Shown piece by piece: positions 18,337 to 27,545 of a stretch of 64,000 bases of DNA. Every line of letters starts with the position of its first letter. Position 1 is the stretch's first letter. Source of the DNA: Erysipelotrichaceae bacterium (GTDB taxonomy: Bacteria; Bacillota_I; Bacilli_A; Erysipelotrichales; Erysipelotrichaceae); NCBI GenBank assembly GCA_017539025.1, contig JAFYHT010000007.1, forward strand, positions 1 through 64,000. Direction: 5' to 3'. Under the pieces are notes generated by a model. That model had not been told where the DNA came from and did no database searches. It saw nothing but the letters and a program-made list of their open reading frames with translations. A program made the translations under genes and the position numbers.

Positions 18337-19410
18337 TTATTTGTAGAATCGTTCATCCAGCAGGTTTCCCTCACCATCATAACGGGCTCCATGAGTCTTG
18401 TTACCGTTTTCGTCATATTCGGAAACGGTATACCACTTGATAGAGCCATCTGGATCATAACAGGTTTCACCGGATAGTTTTCCGCACTTGCTGTCATACT
18501 GGTAATCAATATAACCATGTAAGGTTTTGTCAAGCGTGTAGTCATACATACGGGATACTCTTCCATCACTGTCATATTCATACTCATTATAGGAAGAATC
18601 TTCAGGTAAGAGAGTTCCATTCTTATAGTAGTAGGTATATGTACGTGAGCCGTGTTCATCATATTCATAGCGCAATTCGTCACTAAGGACGCCTTCCATG
18701 TCATACTGCCGCTCATCCCTCAGAAGACCATTCTCATCAAAGGTATATTCGACCCGATACAGATTGCCTGTCTTGTGACCGATGATATAATCCGTTGAGT
18801 AATGATCACCGTCCCATACAGTATCAACCGAACCGGTCTGATTGCCGTTTGCATCAAAGCTGACGGCAGTACGTACGTGCCCGCCTGCATCATATCGCAG
18901 ATACAAAGTGTAGATCAGTTTTCCATCGCTATAGCCGGTGACCATATGAGTATTGCCAAGAAAGTCCCTGATAAAACCGTCACGGACATCATCCATCAGT
19001 TTCTGATATTTTTCAGACAGATCATCCTTTCCATTGGCATATTCCATCAGTCCTTCTGCGGCTTTCTCGATCTCGTCCCGATATACCTCAGCATAGTATA
19101 GTCCGATTGCGGCTTCTTCGTTATCCGGGTCCAGTTGTTGAGCCTTGGAGAAGTCGGCATAAGCTTTCTGATAGTTTTCCTCGACGCTTAATACATCAGT
19201 AGGCATCATATAGCAATAAGCTCTTTCTATATATAGCTGGGCATTATCAGGGTCATCCTGAATGGCAGCACTAAGCTCGCTGATCGCACTTTCACGATCA
19301 CCTGCTTCGATGTATTCCTGGGCCTTGCCGTAATGATCCACAGATCCGGAAGTCGAACACCCGGACAGCATTACAAAAATAAGCAATGCTATAAAAATAA
19401 ACTTCTTCAT
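18337..19410 (-). CDS. Lipoprotein with TPR region and beta-strand repeats
   Basis: 357 residues. Signal peptide with lipobox LSGC (Cys18). Residues about 25-125 hold tetratricopeptide-like helices (YIEAGDRESAISELSAAIQDDPDNAQLYIERAYCYM; then AYADFSKAQQLDPDNEEAA). The C-terminal half carries short repeats of the form Y-x-Y-D-x-x-G (for example YTFDENGLL, YEYDEHGSR, YEYDSDGRV, SEYDENGNK, ARYDGEGNL), like MORN/toxin_YD-type hairpins. It would sit on the outer face of the membrane. Role unknown. It lies 30 bases after psuG with a poor ribosome-binding site. Confidence 0.8.
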   Translation of the reverse strand: MKKFIFIALLIFVMLSGCSTSGSVDHYGKAQEYIEAGDRESAISELSAAIQDDPDNAQLYIERAYCYMMPTDVLSVEENYQKAYADFSKAQQLDPDNEEAAIGLYYAEVYRDEIEKAAEGLMEYANGKDDLSEKYQKLMDDVRDGFIRDFLGNTHMVTGYSDGKLIYTLYLRYDAGGHVRTAVSFDANGNQTGSVDTVWDGDHYSTDYIIGHKTGNLYRVEYTFDENGLLRDERQYDMEGVLSDELRYEYDEHGSRTYTYYYKNGTLLPEDSSYNEYEYDSDGRVSRMYDYTLDKTLHGYIDYQYDSKCGKLSGETCYDPDGSIKWYTVSEYDENGNKTHGARYDGEGNLLDERFYK

Positions 19411-19439
19411 TATGGTCTTTATCAGAGTCTTTTAATAAA

Positions 19440-20360
19440 CTATTTGATCTTTGCGTATTCAACAGCGATCTGGGAAGCGACCTTCGCATTGTTGTATGCC
19501 AGCTGCAGGTTGGAAGCCAGTGAATCGCCACCGGTCAGTTCCTTGATGGTAGCCAGCAGGAACGGAGTCGTTGCCTTGCCATGAATGCCCTTTTCTTTTG
19601 CCATCTCGACAGCCTGATCGATGACTTTGTCGATGACATTATGATCCATGGAATACTCATGTGGGATCGGATTGCCTACGACAAGTCCGCCCTCAAGACC
19701 TAAATCCCACTTGGTCTTCATGATGCGTGCAACTTCTTCGGCATCCTTGACATCGTAGTCAACACCAAATCCTGATGATTCACAATAGAAGCATGGGAAG
19801 TCCTTCGTCTGATAACCCAGTACAGGAACACCATAAGTTTCAAGATATTCCAGAGTCAGTCCGATATCCAGAATGGACTTGCATCCGGCAGATACGACGC
19901 ATACATTGGTATGAGCGAACTCCTGCAGATCAGCAGAAATATCCATCGTCTCCTGTGCACCTCTGTGTACACCGCCGATGCCGCCTGTCGCAAACACTCT
20001 GATGCCGGCCATATCAGCGATCATCATCGTTGTCGCAACTGTCGTAGCAGCCGGTTTCTTGGTTGCCAGATAGACTGCAACATCCCTGCGGGAAGCCTTA
20101 GCGATATTCTCACCATGACACATGAATTCCAGTTCTTCCGCATTCAGACCGACCTTCAGCTTGCCATCAAGGATCGCCATCGTAGCCGGGATGGCACCCT
20201 GTCCTCTGACGACTTCCTCGACCTTATGCGCAAATTCCAGGTTCTCCGGATAAGGCATACCGTGAGAAAGGATCGTTGATTCCAATGCAACGATCGGCTT
20301 GTTTTCAGCGATCGCCTTTTCGATCTCCGGTGTGATTGATAAATAGTCTTTGTAGTTCAT
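19440..20360 (-). CDS. psuG: Pseudouridine-5'-phosphate glycosidase
   Basis: 306 residues. It breaks the C-C glycosidic bond of pseudouridine 5'-phosphate to give uracil and ribose 5-phosphate. The family motifs KPIVALESTILSHGMPYPENLEFA, GGIGGVHRG, VSAGCKSILD and NPIPHEYSMD are intact. It overlaps the kinase gene by four bases, so pseudouridine is first phosphorylated by that kinase and then cleaved here. Confidence 0.96.
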   Translation of the reverse strand: MNYKDYLSITPEIEKAIAENKPIVALESTILSHGMPYPENLEFAHKVEEVVRGQGAIPATMAILDGKLKVGLNAEELEFMCHGENIAKASRRDVAVYLATKKPAATTVATTMMIADMAGIRVFATGGIGGVHRGAQETMDISADLQEFAHTNVCVVSAGCKSILDIGLTLEYLETYGVPVLGYQTKDFPCFYCESSGFGVDYDVKDAEEVARIMKTKWDLGLEGGLVVGNPIPHEYSMDHNVIDKVIDQAVEMAKEKGIHGKATTPFLLATIKELTGGDSLASNLQLAYNNAKVASQIAVEYAKIK

Positions 20361-21454
20361 TTTTTACTCTCCTTTATGATCTCGTCCAGTAATCCTATGG
20401 ACATATTTTCGTTAATGGTTTCCATACAGCGCACTGCAGCCAGACCTGCTGCCAGGCCATAGTCTACGATATCAGAAACATCCAAGCCATTGACCTCCCC
20501 ATAGACTAAGGCAGCCATCAGCGCATCACCAGCGCCGGAAGCATTCACCATGCGCTTCTCTTCCTTGAACTTGCGCTTGATCCTGATATCTTTATCCATA
20601 TACAAGATACCATCTTTTGACAGTGAAGTGACGATCTTCTTCAGTCCCTGATCCAGCAGTTTGTGACAGGCTTCATCGAGTTCCTTATCATTGCTGACCT
20701 TCATTCCCGAAAGACTTTCCAGTTCAGATCGGTTAGGCTTGATCAGATCGAAATACTTTACATATGGTTTCATCTTCAAAGCGAAGTTATCCGAGATCGG
20801 ATCGATATAGATCCCAACCTTGTCCTTACAGATATCGATGATCGTTTCGATCGATTCATTGCTTAAAGACGGATCGATGACCACCAGTGAAGCATTGGCA
20901 ATGATCTTTTCCTTGCTTCGCAGATAATCAGGCGTGATATGTTCCAGTATCGACATATCGCAGATCGCCAGATACATGTCATTGTTTTCATCCTGTACCT
21001 GCATGAAGACACCGGAGGAAGCTCCTTTGACCAAGAGAGAATCGCTGTAATCGATGCCGTTTTCCTGAAAGTCTTCAATGATGCTCTTTCCATAACTGTC
21101 ATCGCCATATGCCGTGATCATCCTGGCCTTGCCGCCAAGCCTGACATAATTGGTGATGATGTTGTGCATGACACCGCCTACAGAACTTGTGATATCCGCC
21201 GGATGATCGTAATGTGTTCTGATCGGGATCCTGGACTTTCCATAGACATCGACATTGCTGGCGCCGATCCCAACGATATAGGACTCATCATTGACGATAT
21301 AGCCCTTTCCCAGCAGATAACCCTGCCTTTGCAGAGAAGAAATATGCACGGCAACAGTCGATCTGGATATATGCAAAAGCTCAGCGATCTGGCTCTGTTC
21401 GATGGTCGGATCTGCCTTAATGATCTCAAGTATTTCTTTTTCCTTATTTGTCAT
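20357..21454 (-). CDS. psuK: Pseudouridine kinase-like PfkB protein with N-terminal HTH
   Basis: 365 residues. Residues 1-55 form a winged HTH (ILEIIKADPTIEQSQIAELLHISRSTVAVHISSLQRQGY) and residues about 60-365 a PfkB sugar kinase (GIGASNVDVYG, the GGVMHNIITNYVRLGG motif, and the catalytic GAGDALMAAL motif). Such HTH-kinases are known next to psuG. The HTH suggests control of its own operon. A palindrome overlaps the -10 box upstream. Confidence 0.9.
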   Translation of the reverse strand: MTNKEKEILEIIKADPTIEQSQIAELLHISRSTVAVHISSLQRQGYLLGKGYIVNDESYIVGIGASNVDVYGKSRIPIRTHYDHPADITSSVGGVMHNIITNYVRLGGKARMITAYGDDSYGKSIIEDFQENGIDYSDSLLVKGASSGVFMQVQDENNDMYLAICDMSILEHITPDYLRSKEKIIANASLVVIDPSLSNESIETIIDICKDKVGIYIDPISDNFALKMKPYVKYFDLIKPNRSELESLSGMKVSNDKELDEACHKLLDQGLKKIVTSLSKDGILYMDKDIRIKRKFKEEKRMVNASGAGDALMAALVYGEVNGLDVSDIVDYGLAAGLAAVRCMETINENMSIGLLDEIIKESKK

Positions 21455-21478
21455 AATGATGTTTAGCTATATAAGCAC

Positions 21479-21513
21479 ATGTTTATTATAACATCTGAGC
21501 ATTCATGTGGAAA
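21479..21513 (-). promoter_or_regulatory. psuK promoter with overlapping palindrome
   Basis: Minus strand TTTCCA (21508-21513), 17 bases, TATAAT (21485-21490). The palindrome ATGTTTATTATAACAT (arms ATGTT/AACAT, 21479-21494) covers the -10, a good position for a repressor site; the HTH of the downstream kinase is the obvious candidate. Confidence 0.55.
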
Positions 21514-21562
21514 TAAAATCAAAAATAAGAGATAATTAAGACAACAAAAAAGGAGAAATTCA

Positions 21563-22150
21563 ATGGCAAAATTCGTATGTAAAGTATGTGGTTACGTTTA
21601 TGAAGGTGATGTCCCTCCGACAGAGTGCCCTGTATGCCACACCGGTGCTGAAAACTTTGAAGAAGTCAAAGGTGAAATGAAACTCGCAGCCGAGCACAAG
21701 TTCGGAATCTATGGCGAAACCGTCAAAAACAACCCGAATATCCCGGCTGAAGATAAGAAGTATATCTATGATCAGCTGGTAGCTAATTTCAACGGTGAAT
21801 GCTCAGAAGTAGGCATGTACCTGGCTATGGCTAGAGTCGCTCACAGAGAAGGCTATCCTGAAGCAGGTCTGTACTGGGAAAAGGCAGCTTTTGAAGAAGC
21901 AGAACATGCAGCAAAATTCGCTGAACTCTTAGGTTCTGACCTCGAAGCAAACATGACCGATTCCACAAAGGCCAACCTCAAGTGGAGAGTTGATTGCGAA
22001 TACGGCGCAACTGCAGGCAAGACTGAGCTGGCTACTCTGGCAAAGAAATACAATCTCGATGCGATCCATGACACAGTACATGAAATGGCAAGAGATGAAG
22101 CCAGACACGGCAAAGCCCTCGAAGGCTTACTTAACAGACTGTTCAAATAA
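21563..22150 (+). CDS. Reverse rubrerythrin
   Basis: 195 residues. An N-terminal rubredoxin-like iron site (CKVCGY ... CPVCHTG) is followed by a diiron ferritin-like four-helix domain with EXXH-type ligands ([45 protein letters not shown]). The rubredoxin domain at the N-terminus marks the reverse rubrerythrins of anaerobes, which reduce hydrogen peroxide. AAGGAG lies 7 bases before the ATG. Confidence 0.95.
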   Translation: MAKFVCKVCGYVYEGDVPPTECPVCHTGAENFEEVKGEMKLAAEHKFGIYGETVKNNPNIPAEDKKYIYDQLVANFNGECSEVGMYLAMARVAHREGYPEAGLYWEKAAFEEAEHAAKFAELLGSDLEANMTDSTKANLKWRVDCEYGATAGKTELATLAKKYNLDAIHDTVHEMARDEARHGKALEGLLNRLFK

Positions 22151-22159
22151 GAAAAGACA

Positions 22160-22185
22160 GGGAGAAACAGAAGTTTCTCCCTTTT
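22160..22185 (+). terminator. Hairpin between rubrerythrin and nucleoside hydrolase genes
   Basis: GGGAGAAAC, AGAA loop, GTTTCTCCC then TTTTC. It lies just before the ribosome-binding site of the next gene, so it probably ends most rubrerythrin transcripts and lets some read through. Confidence 0.7.
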
Positions 22186-22201
22186 CAAAAGGAGAATCAT
22201 T

Positions 22202-23170
22202 ATGCCAAGAAAAGTCATATTAGACGTCGATACCGGATCCGATGACGCATGTGCGATCATGTTGGGATATCTGCACAAGGATATCGACCTTGTAGCTGTC
22301 TGCACCGTCAAAGGAAACCAGCCCATTGAATACACGACAGAAAACACATTAAGGATCAGAGATCTCTTACACGCCGACTTTCCTGTCTACAAGGGATGCT
22401 CCGGATCCCTAGTCAAGAATATCGTTTATCCACGTATCCCGCCGACAGCCAATGCCGATGCCTATGATGAGCAAGGAAACAAGATCCACATCCACCAGGA
22501 ACTTTTTGATCTGCCTGAGTCAGACGGAAAGATCGAAGCACTCAATGCCCCGAACTTCTATGTCGATTATCTCAACAAAACAAAGGAACCGGTCACGATC
22601 GTAGCAGTCGGACCTCTGACTAATCTGGCAGTTGCCTTCATCATGGATCCATCCATCGTAAAAAATATCGAAGAGATCGTCATCATGGGCGGTGCCTGGA
22701 ATATCACCAACGCCACACTGGCAGCGGAATTCAACATCTACGATGATCCGGAAGCTGCACAAAGAGTCTTACATTGCGGCGCAAAGATCACGATGGTACC
22801 GTTGGACGCAACGCATACCGCATATATCTCACAGGATGATGCCAATGAATTAAGGAAGATCAACACCCCTGCATCTTTATTTGCGGCAGATCTGATCGAC
22901 CTCAGGATCAAGGTCCATGACTATGCCCAGCCACTGGAAGTTGCTCATACCTGTGCATTACACGATCCTTTGACGATCGCCTATCTGATCGATCCGAATG
23001 TCCTTGAGGACGTCAAGTTCTGCAATGTTGAAGTATCACTCAGCGGACTCACCGAAGGACAGACCTGTGTCGACCAGAGAGCGATCCAGGAAAACAGGAA
23101 CGTTCACTTCGCCTTCAGAGGAAATCACGAACTCTTCTCGAAGATCTTCATTGACGCTTTCAGGAGCTAA
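22202..23170 (+). CDS. Nucleoside hydrolase (inosine-uridine preferring type)
   Basis: 322 residues. It hydrolyses N-ribosides to base and ribose. The calcium-binding aspartate cluster DVDTGSDD is at residues 8-15, [12 protein letters not shown] and MGGAWNITN follow, and the C-terminal active-site HDPL motif ([14 protein letters not shown]) is intact. AAAGGAG precedes the ATG. deoC follows after one base, so ribosides and deoxyribose phosphate are handled together. Confidence 0.93.
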   Translation: MPRKVILDVDTGSDDACAIMLGYLHKDIDLVAVCTVKGNQPIEYTTENTLRIRDLLHADFPVYKGCSGSLVKNIVYPRIPPTANADAYDEQGNKIHIHQELFDLPESDGKIEALNAPNFYVDYLNKTKEPVTIVAVGPLTNLAVAFIMDPSIVKNIEEIVIMGGAWNITNATLAAEFNIYDDPEAAQRVLHCGAKITMVPLDATHTAYISQDDANELRKINTPASLFAADLIDLRIKVHDYAQPLEVAHTCALHDPLTIAYLIDPNVLEDVKFCNVEVSLSGLTEGQTCVDQRAIQENRNVHFAFRGNHELFSKIFIDAFRS

Positions 23171-23171
23171 A

Positions 23172-23885
23172 ATGATCGATATCAGATCACTTGATGAGAA
23201 GAAGCTCTGTAAGCTCTTTGACCATACCTTCCTAAAAGCCTACGCCTCAAAGAAAGACTTTGAAAAGCTATGTCAGGAAGCAAGAGAAAATGATTTCATG
23301 ATGGTAGCCATCAATTCTTATCCGGTGAAGCTGTGCAAGGAGTTCTTAAAAGGAACAGATGTCCACGCCGGTGCTGCGATCTCTTTCCCTCTAGGACAAT
23401 CCACGATTGAAACAAAATGTTTCGAAACAAGGAAGGCCATTGAAGACGGAGCCGATGAGATCGACTACGTCATCAACATCGGCAAAGTCAAAGACAAAGA
23501 CTATGACTACATCCGAAAAGAAATGGAAGAGATCGTAAAGATCTGCAGAGAAAGCAAAGTCCTTGTCAAAGTCATCTTTGAAAACTGCTATCTGGAAAAA
23601 GAGGAGATCATCGAACTCTGTCAGATCGCAAAACAAGTAAAACCTGATTTCATCAAGACCTCGACCGGCTTTGGTACATCAGGTGCGACTATTGAAGATG
23701 TGAAACTGATGAAAGAAACCGTTGGCGATGAAGTTAAAGTCAAAGCAGCCGGAGGCATCAGAGACTGGGATACATGCAAGGCGATGATAGAAGCCGGAGC
23801 CGAAAGGATCGGCACCAGCGCATCACTTAATATCCTTGAAGGTTTCAGAAGCGAAAGACAACAAAACAAAGGGACATCACAATAA
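23172..23885 (+). CDS. deoC: Deoxyribose-phosphate aldolase
   Basis: 237 residues from the ATG at 23172 (AGGAG in the end of the preceding gene); a longer in-frame start at 22998 would lie inside the nucleoside hydrolase gene. It cleaves deoxyribose 5-phosphate to acetaldehyde and glyceraldehyde 3-phosphate. Family features: the DHTFLKAYA motif, [10 protein letters not shown] with the catalytic lysine region, [12 protein letters not shown] carrying the Schiff-base lysine, and [12 protein letters not shown]. Confidence 0.95.
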   Translation: MIDIRSLDEKKLCKLFDHTFLKAYASKKDFEKLCQEARENDFMMVAINSYPVKLCKEFLKGTDVHAGAAISFPLGQSTIETKCFETRKAIEDGADEIDYVINIGKVKDKDYDYIRKEMEEIVKICRESKVLVKVIFENCYLEKEEIIELCQIAKQVKPDFIKTSTGFGTSGATIEDVKLMKETVGDEVKVKAAGGIRDWDTCKAMIEAGAERIGTSASLNILEGFRSERQQNKGTSQ

Positions 23886-23899
23886 GTGATGCCCCTTTT
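23871..23899. terminator. Bidirectional terminator
   Basis: GGGACATCAC / GTGATGCCCC with TTTTC on the plus strand and TTTGTTTTG on the minus strand. It ends deoC and the convergent ABC operon. Confidence 0.8.
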
Positions 23900-23914
23900 C
23901 TTATGAATCGTTTT

Positions 23915-24646
23915 TTACTCCAGATTCAATCTCTTATCCAGGATGAACCAAGTCAATGCACAATACAATCCTGCAAAGATGATCGGCTTGATATACCACG
24001 AGATACTAAGCGCAAAGAAATCCGTATAGTCCGATATGAAGATCCTGCTCGGGAAGAAGAAAGCTCTTATTGCAATCATGACGATGATAAATATGATGGC
24101 AATCATCGTCTGATGCTTTCCGAACAGATGAGCGACTGCATATGCCGCAAAGAACAGGCAAGTCGTCGCGATCAGTTCCAGAGTACCAAAGATCATCAAT
24201 TCAATTAATAAACCCCAGAAATTGATATCCAAATGCATCAGCTCTTCAAATGCTTCTTTGATCTCATTCACGCTGCTGCCGATCAGACCCATGATCATGA
24301 TGCAGACAAACACGCAGAGCAGTTCCAGAACCGCCCAGATGATCACATTGATCACCTTAGAAGCGATGTGTGTCAATGTGCTGACAGGAAGCGCAAAAGA
24401 GAAATAACCTTCGTTTTTCAATAAACTATTGACGAAACGGTTGACCGTAAAGAAGATCGTAATCAAGAAGGAACAGGTAAGCAAGATGGTCAGGATGATC
24501 GTCAGAGCAATAAAGACAAAGCCTGTTGTCAGACGAAGTCTTGACATCAATGAACAGACAAACGTCAATCCGATCATTGTAATAAAGATCGGAAACATCG
24601 TTCTGGACGTCGCCTTAAAATCATATTTGATCAGTTTTCCTAACAT
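23915..24646 (-). CDS. ABC transporter permease
   Basis: 243 residues with about six hydrophobic segments and no other domain. It overlaps the ATPase gene by 7 bases and is the last gene of a GntR-ATPase-permease operon. Such YtrA-type systems respond to cell-wall-active compounds or peptides in other Bacillota; here the substrate is unknown. GGAGGTG precedes the ATG. Confidence 0.85.
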   Translation of the reverse strand: MLGKLIKYDFKATSRTMFPIFITMIGLTFVCSLMSRLRLTTGFVFIALTIILTILLTCSFLITIFFTVNRFVNSLLKNEGYFSFALPVSTLTHIASKVINVIIWAVLELLCVFVCIMIMGLIGSSVNEIKEAFEELMHLDINFWGLLIELMIFGTLELIATTCLFFAAYAVAHLFGKHQTMIAIIFIIVMIAIRAFFFPSRIFISDYTDFFALSISWYIKPIIFAGLYCALTWFILDKRLNLE

Positions 24647-25335
24647 CTGAACACCTCCCTGAAATAATCATCGACACTCTTGCCGGTATTCTCTCTGATC
24701 TCATCGACACTCTGATGTAAGACGACATTGCCTTCTTTTAAGAAGATCGCCTCATCCAGAACACTCTCGACATCTGCGATCAGATGAGTCGAAATCAGTA
24801 CCGTGGCACTTTCATCATAATTGGATATGATCGTTTTAAGAATGAAATCCCTGGCAGCCGGGTCGACACCCGCGATCGGCTCATCCAAGAGATAGAGCTT
24901 TGCATGTCTTGACATCGTCATGATCAGCTGCACCTTTTCTTTGGTACCCTTGGACATCTTCTTCAAAGGGATATCCGTCAGAATGCTTAAGGATGCCAGC
25001 ATCGCGATCGCTCTTGCCCGATCGAAATCCACAAAGAAATCCTCATACATATTCATCAGTTCCGTGATATTCATCCATTCCGGCAGAAAGTTTCTGTCCG
25101 GAAGATACGATACCATGGCTTTTGTCTCCGGCGAAGGTTTTTCACCGCAGATCGTGATCTCTCCGGTACTTGGTACCAGTAATCTGGAAGCCAGTTTGAT
25201 CAGTGTTGTCTTTCCTGAACCGTTTGGTCCCAACAACCCGACGATCTTTCCTTCTTCCAGTGTGAATGTTACATCATTCAAAGCTCTTTTTGAGCCATAT
25301 AACTTGCTTAGCCCTTTACAAGCCAATGTTTCCAT
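24640..25335 (-). CDS. ABC transporter ATP-binding protein
   Basis: 231 residues. Walker A GPNGSGKTTLIKL, signature region MSKGTKEKVQLIM (a variant of LSGGQ), Walker B LYLLDEPIAGVDP and the switch histidine in STHLI are visible. It belongs to the drug/peptide exporter group and pairs with the permease downstream. It overlaps the GntR gene by 20 bases. Confidence 0.93.
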   Translation of the reverse strand: METLACKGLSKLYGSKRALNDVTFTLEEGKIVGLLGPNGSGKTTLIKLASRLLVPSTGEITICGEKPSPETKAMVSYLPDRNFLPEWMNITELMNMYEDFFVDFDRARAIAMLASLSILTDIPLKKMSKGTKEKVQLIMTMSRHAKLYLLDEPIAGVDPAARDFILKTIISNYDESATVLISTHLIADVESVLDEAIFLKEGNVVLHQSVDEIRENTGKSVDDYFREVFRC

Positions 25336-25699
25336 CTTTCAAACCCTCCCATCTGTTGACAGCATCTCTGATCGCCTGATCATCCATGCCCAGATTCCTT
25401 AATTTCACAAACAGATCTCTGATATAGGAATCGCTGAGATCATCACGCAATTCCTTCATCTTCTTTTCGTCGATAATGACATAGCGTCCACTGGTCCTTT
25501 CACTCTGGACCAGCCCCTGCCGTTCTAGCTCCGCGAAAGCCTTCTGTACAGTATTGGGGTTGACGCCGATTTCCATTGCCAGATCCCTGACAGCCGGAAG
25601 TTTGTCTCCGCTTTGATACTTTCCGGAAACGATATCGACCTTCAACAGTTCAATGATCTGAAGATAAATAGGAATATCATCTGAAAACTTCCATCCCAT
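25316..25699 (-). CDS. GntR-family regulator (YtrA type)
   Basis: 127 residues: a GntR winged HTH (PIYLQIIELLKVDIVSG, DKLPAVRDLAMEIGVNPNTVQKAF, LERQGLV) followed by a short helical tail rather than a large ligand domain, which defines the YtrA subfamily. These usually repress the ABC transporter genes that follow them, as here. Two palindromes lie in and after its promoter. Confidence 0.93.
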   Translation of the reverse strand: MGWKFSDDIPIYLQIIELLKVDIVSGKYQSGDKLPAVRDLAMEIGVNPNTVQKAFAELERQGLVQSERTSGRYVIIDEKKMKELRDDLSDSYIRDLFVKLRNLGMDDQAIRDAVNRWEGLKDGNIGL

Positions 25700-25715
25700 A
25701 ACAAATCCTTTCTAC

Positions 25716-25741
25716 TATTGTATTAATACACTAATACAATA
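25716..25741. promoter_or_regulatory. GntR operator overlapping the -10 box
   Basis: Inverted repeat with 10-bp arms TATTGTATTA / TAATACAATA around a 6-base centre. It covers the -10 (TATTGT, minus strand, 25736-25741) and the region after it, where a repressor would block transcription. Confidence 0.6.
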
Positions 25742-25764
25742 ACACAGGTATATACCTGTGTCAA
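25736..25764 (-). promoter_or_regulatory. Promoter of the GntR-ABC operon, with a palindrome as spacer
   Basis: Minus strand TTGACA (25759-25764), 17-base spacer, TATTGT (25736-25741). The spacer is almost entirely a perfect 20-bp palindrome at 25742-25761 (half-site ACACAGGTAT). This could be a second regulator site. Confidence 0.6.
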
Positions 25765-25777
25765 CATGCTTATATAA

Positions 25778-25803
25778 AAAATACAGATTTTCATCTGTAT
25801 TCC
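25778..25803 (-). terminator. Terminator of the deacetylase-like gene
   Basis: Minus strand AATACAGAT, GAAA loop, ATCTGTATT, then TTTTT. It separates this gene from the GntR operon. Confidence 0.82.
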
Positions 25804-25809
25804 TTATTC

Positions 25810-27291
25810 TTATAATCCGATCGTAAATTCCAATTCTCCGGGATCACATATCTTCCCGTTGATGCAGAATCTGACACTTGATGGCTTCTGATCGAATTTC
25901 ACAATCAGCTTTCCATCCTTCATATCCGCATCATATTCCGATCCATCCCTTTCGATCCAGAAGTCACCATAGGAGACATAATCACAAGTCACTGCACCTT
26001 TTGATCTGGCATATTCTACCATCTTCGGATAGATCTGCTTTGCATATAAACCAAAGTATTGCGGATGACAGAAGAACAGTAAAGGCAATCCTCTTTCCAT
26101 CTTATCATCGATCAGCTTCTTGTAGGTATTTAAGATCTCTTCTGCCTTTGGCATCTCAAGACCCTCATCTTTATTCTTCAACATCCATCTGCAGACATTG
26201 AAACCATCACAAGGGATCTGTAATGGAGACTCCTGTTTTCCTTCGTTCATCGGGAAATAAGGATAGTCATCGATCGCGTAACCAAAGTCTCTGCTGTGTA
26301 CATATCCCTTGTCCTTCAAGGCTTTGCCAAGGTTTGCACAATACATACCTCTTGGGGATGCATAAGACTTGATCGGATCGATCTCTAAGGAATTCATCCA
26401 TTCCTCATATACCTCAAGGTCTCTGATATTTTCTTCATAGGAATCCTTTGCGTTATGAACTCCTCCGTGACAGCCAATGAGATTGTTTTCTGAGATCTTC
26501 TTGAGTTTCTCTTTCAGATCGGGATCATCTTCACAGAGTTGCTTATTGATATAGAAAAGGAACTTCGTATCCGTTTCTTTCGATACTTGGATCAGATCAT
26601 TGATACCTTCCGTCAATAAACCATCACCATCGATACTGTAGCCAAAGATATTGTCTACACCGTCCGGATAATACCAAAGAGATATATATGGATATCCGGC
26701 CTTATTCATGGTATCCATGATGACGCTTCTTAAGGCTGCACCGACTTTCTGCTTATCAACTGATGAGATTCTCTCATCAAAATCGATCAGCTGGCTCGTA
26801 TCCCTGAGTGTACTTCCTTCATATGTCTGGATCTCTGACATCGGTACACCACTATAGATGATGTGGCCCTTGCCATATTCCTTATCGATGAATACAGGAT
26901 AGAATCCGGGTCTCAGATTATTTTTGATACTGCGGAATTCATGAAGGGTCAATTCCCCTTTTCCCTGTCCTGAGAAAACAGAAATGTTGCTGCAGATCCT
27001 GGTCATGCCCTGACCACAGAAACTCAGATCGATCCACTCGATTGCTGCTCTGCATACAAAACCCACATCAAAAGAAAAGGTATGACTGTTGGCACCGCTG
27101 AGTATCGCGATCCCGCCATCACTTACATAATCATAAGCCCATTCAGGAAATACCGATTCAAAACATGTTACTGGAGCATCTTCTCTTACTGAAGACACCT
27201 TATATAATGTTTTGTCCTGTCTTAACAGCTGTTCAAAACCGCCGCTGTATTCTTTATTTTCATCTTTGTATACCGCAATATATGGCCTCAT
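25810..27291 (-). CDS. Polysaccharide-deacetylase-like protein with ThuA-like N-terminus
   Basis: 493 residues from the ATG at 27291 (GAGGTGG upstream; a GTG three codons earlier is possible). Residues 1-170 look like a glutamine-amidotransferase/ThuA-like alpha/beta domain (GGIAILSGANSH; GKGHIIYSGVPM). Residues about 215-450 resemble a NodB/polysaccharide deacetylase barrel: YSIDGDG in place of the catalytic Asp motif, HGGVHNAKD for the metal histidines and FFCHPQYFG near the end. No signal peptide. It could remodel a glycan or act on a small molecule; I am not certain it is catalytically active. Confidence 0.65.
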   Translation of the reverse strand: MRPYIAVYKDENKEYSGGFEQLLRQDKTLYKVSSVREDAPVTCFESVFPEWAYDYVSDGGIAILSGANSHTFSFDVGFVCRAAIEWIDLSFCGQGMTRICSNISVFSGQGKGELTLHEFRSIKNNLRPGFYPVFIDKEYGKGHIIYSGVPMSEIQTYEGSTLRDTSQLIDFDERISSVDKQKVGAALRSVIMDTMNKAGYPYISLWYYPDGVDNIFGYSIDGDGLLTEGINDLIQVSKETDTKFLFYINKQLCEDDPDLKEKLKKISENNLIGCHGGVHNAKDSYEENIRDLEVYEEWMNSLEIDPIKSYASPRGMYCANLGKALKDKGYVHSRDFGYAIDDYPYFPMNEGKQESPLQIPCDGFNVCRWMLKNKDEGLEMPKAEEILNTYKKLIDDKMERGLPLLFFCHPQYFGLYAKQIYPKMVEYARSKGAVTCDYVSYGDFWIERDGSEYDADMKDGKLIVKFDQKPSSVRFCINGKICDPGELEFTIGL

Positions 27292-27355
27292 GATCTCCAC
27301 CTCTTATTCAAACGAATTATAACATGTCTGGTCTTGACTGAAGTTTCAGGCATAA

Positions 27356-27378
27356 GAAAAACACCCTTGCGGGTGTGA
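27356..27378 (-). terminator. Terminator of tRNA-Arg
   Basis: Minus strand ACACCC, GCAA loop, GGGTGT, then TTTTT, nine bases after the tRNA CCA end. Confidence 0.82.
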
Positions 27379-27386
27379 TATCCTAA

Positions 27387-27463
27387 TGGCGTCCATGGAG
27401 AGACTCGAACTCCCGACCGTCCGCTTAGAAGGCGGATGCTCTATCCAACTGAGCTACATGGAC
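27387..27463 (-). tRNA. tRNA-Arg (anticodon TCT)
   Basis: 77 bases including an encoded CCA. Acceptor GTCCATG pairs with CATGGAC, D-arm GCTC/GAGC, anticodon stem TCCGC/GCGGA with loop CTTCTAA (anticodon TCT), T-arm with TTCGAGT. It reads the AGA codon, which is common in the genes of this window. It stands alone, with its own terminator. Confidence 0.96.
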
Positions 27464-27545
27464 AGCATTAATATCCTAACACTTTCAATGCACAATTTCA
27501 AATCAAATTTCAATAAGCTATAATTTTAAACAAGAGGACAAGACT

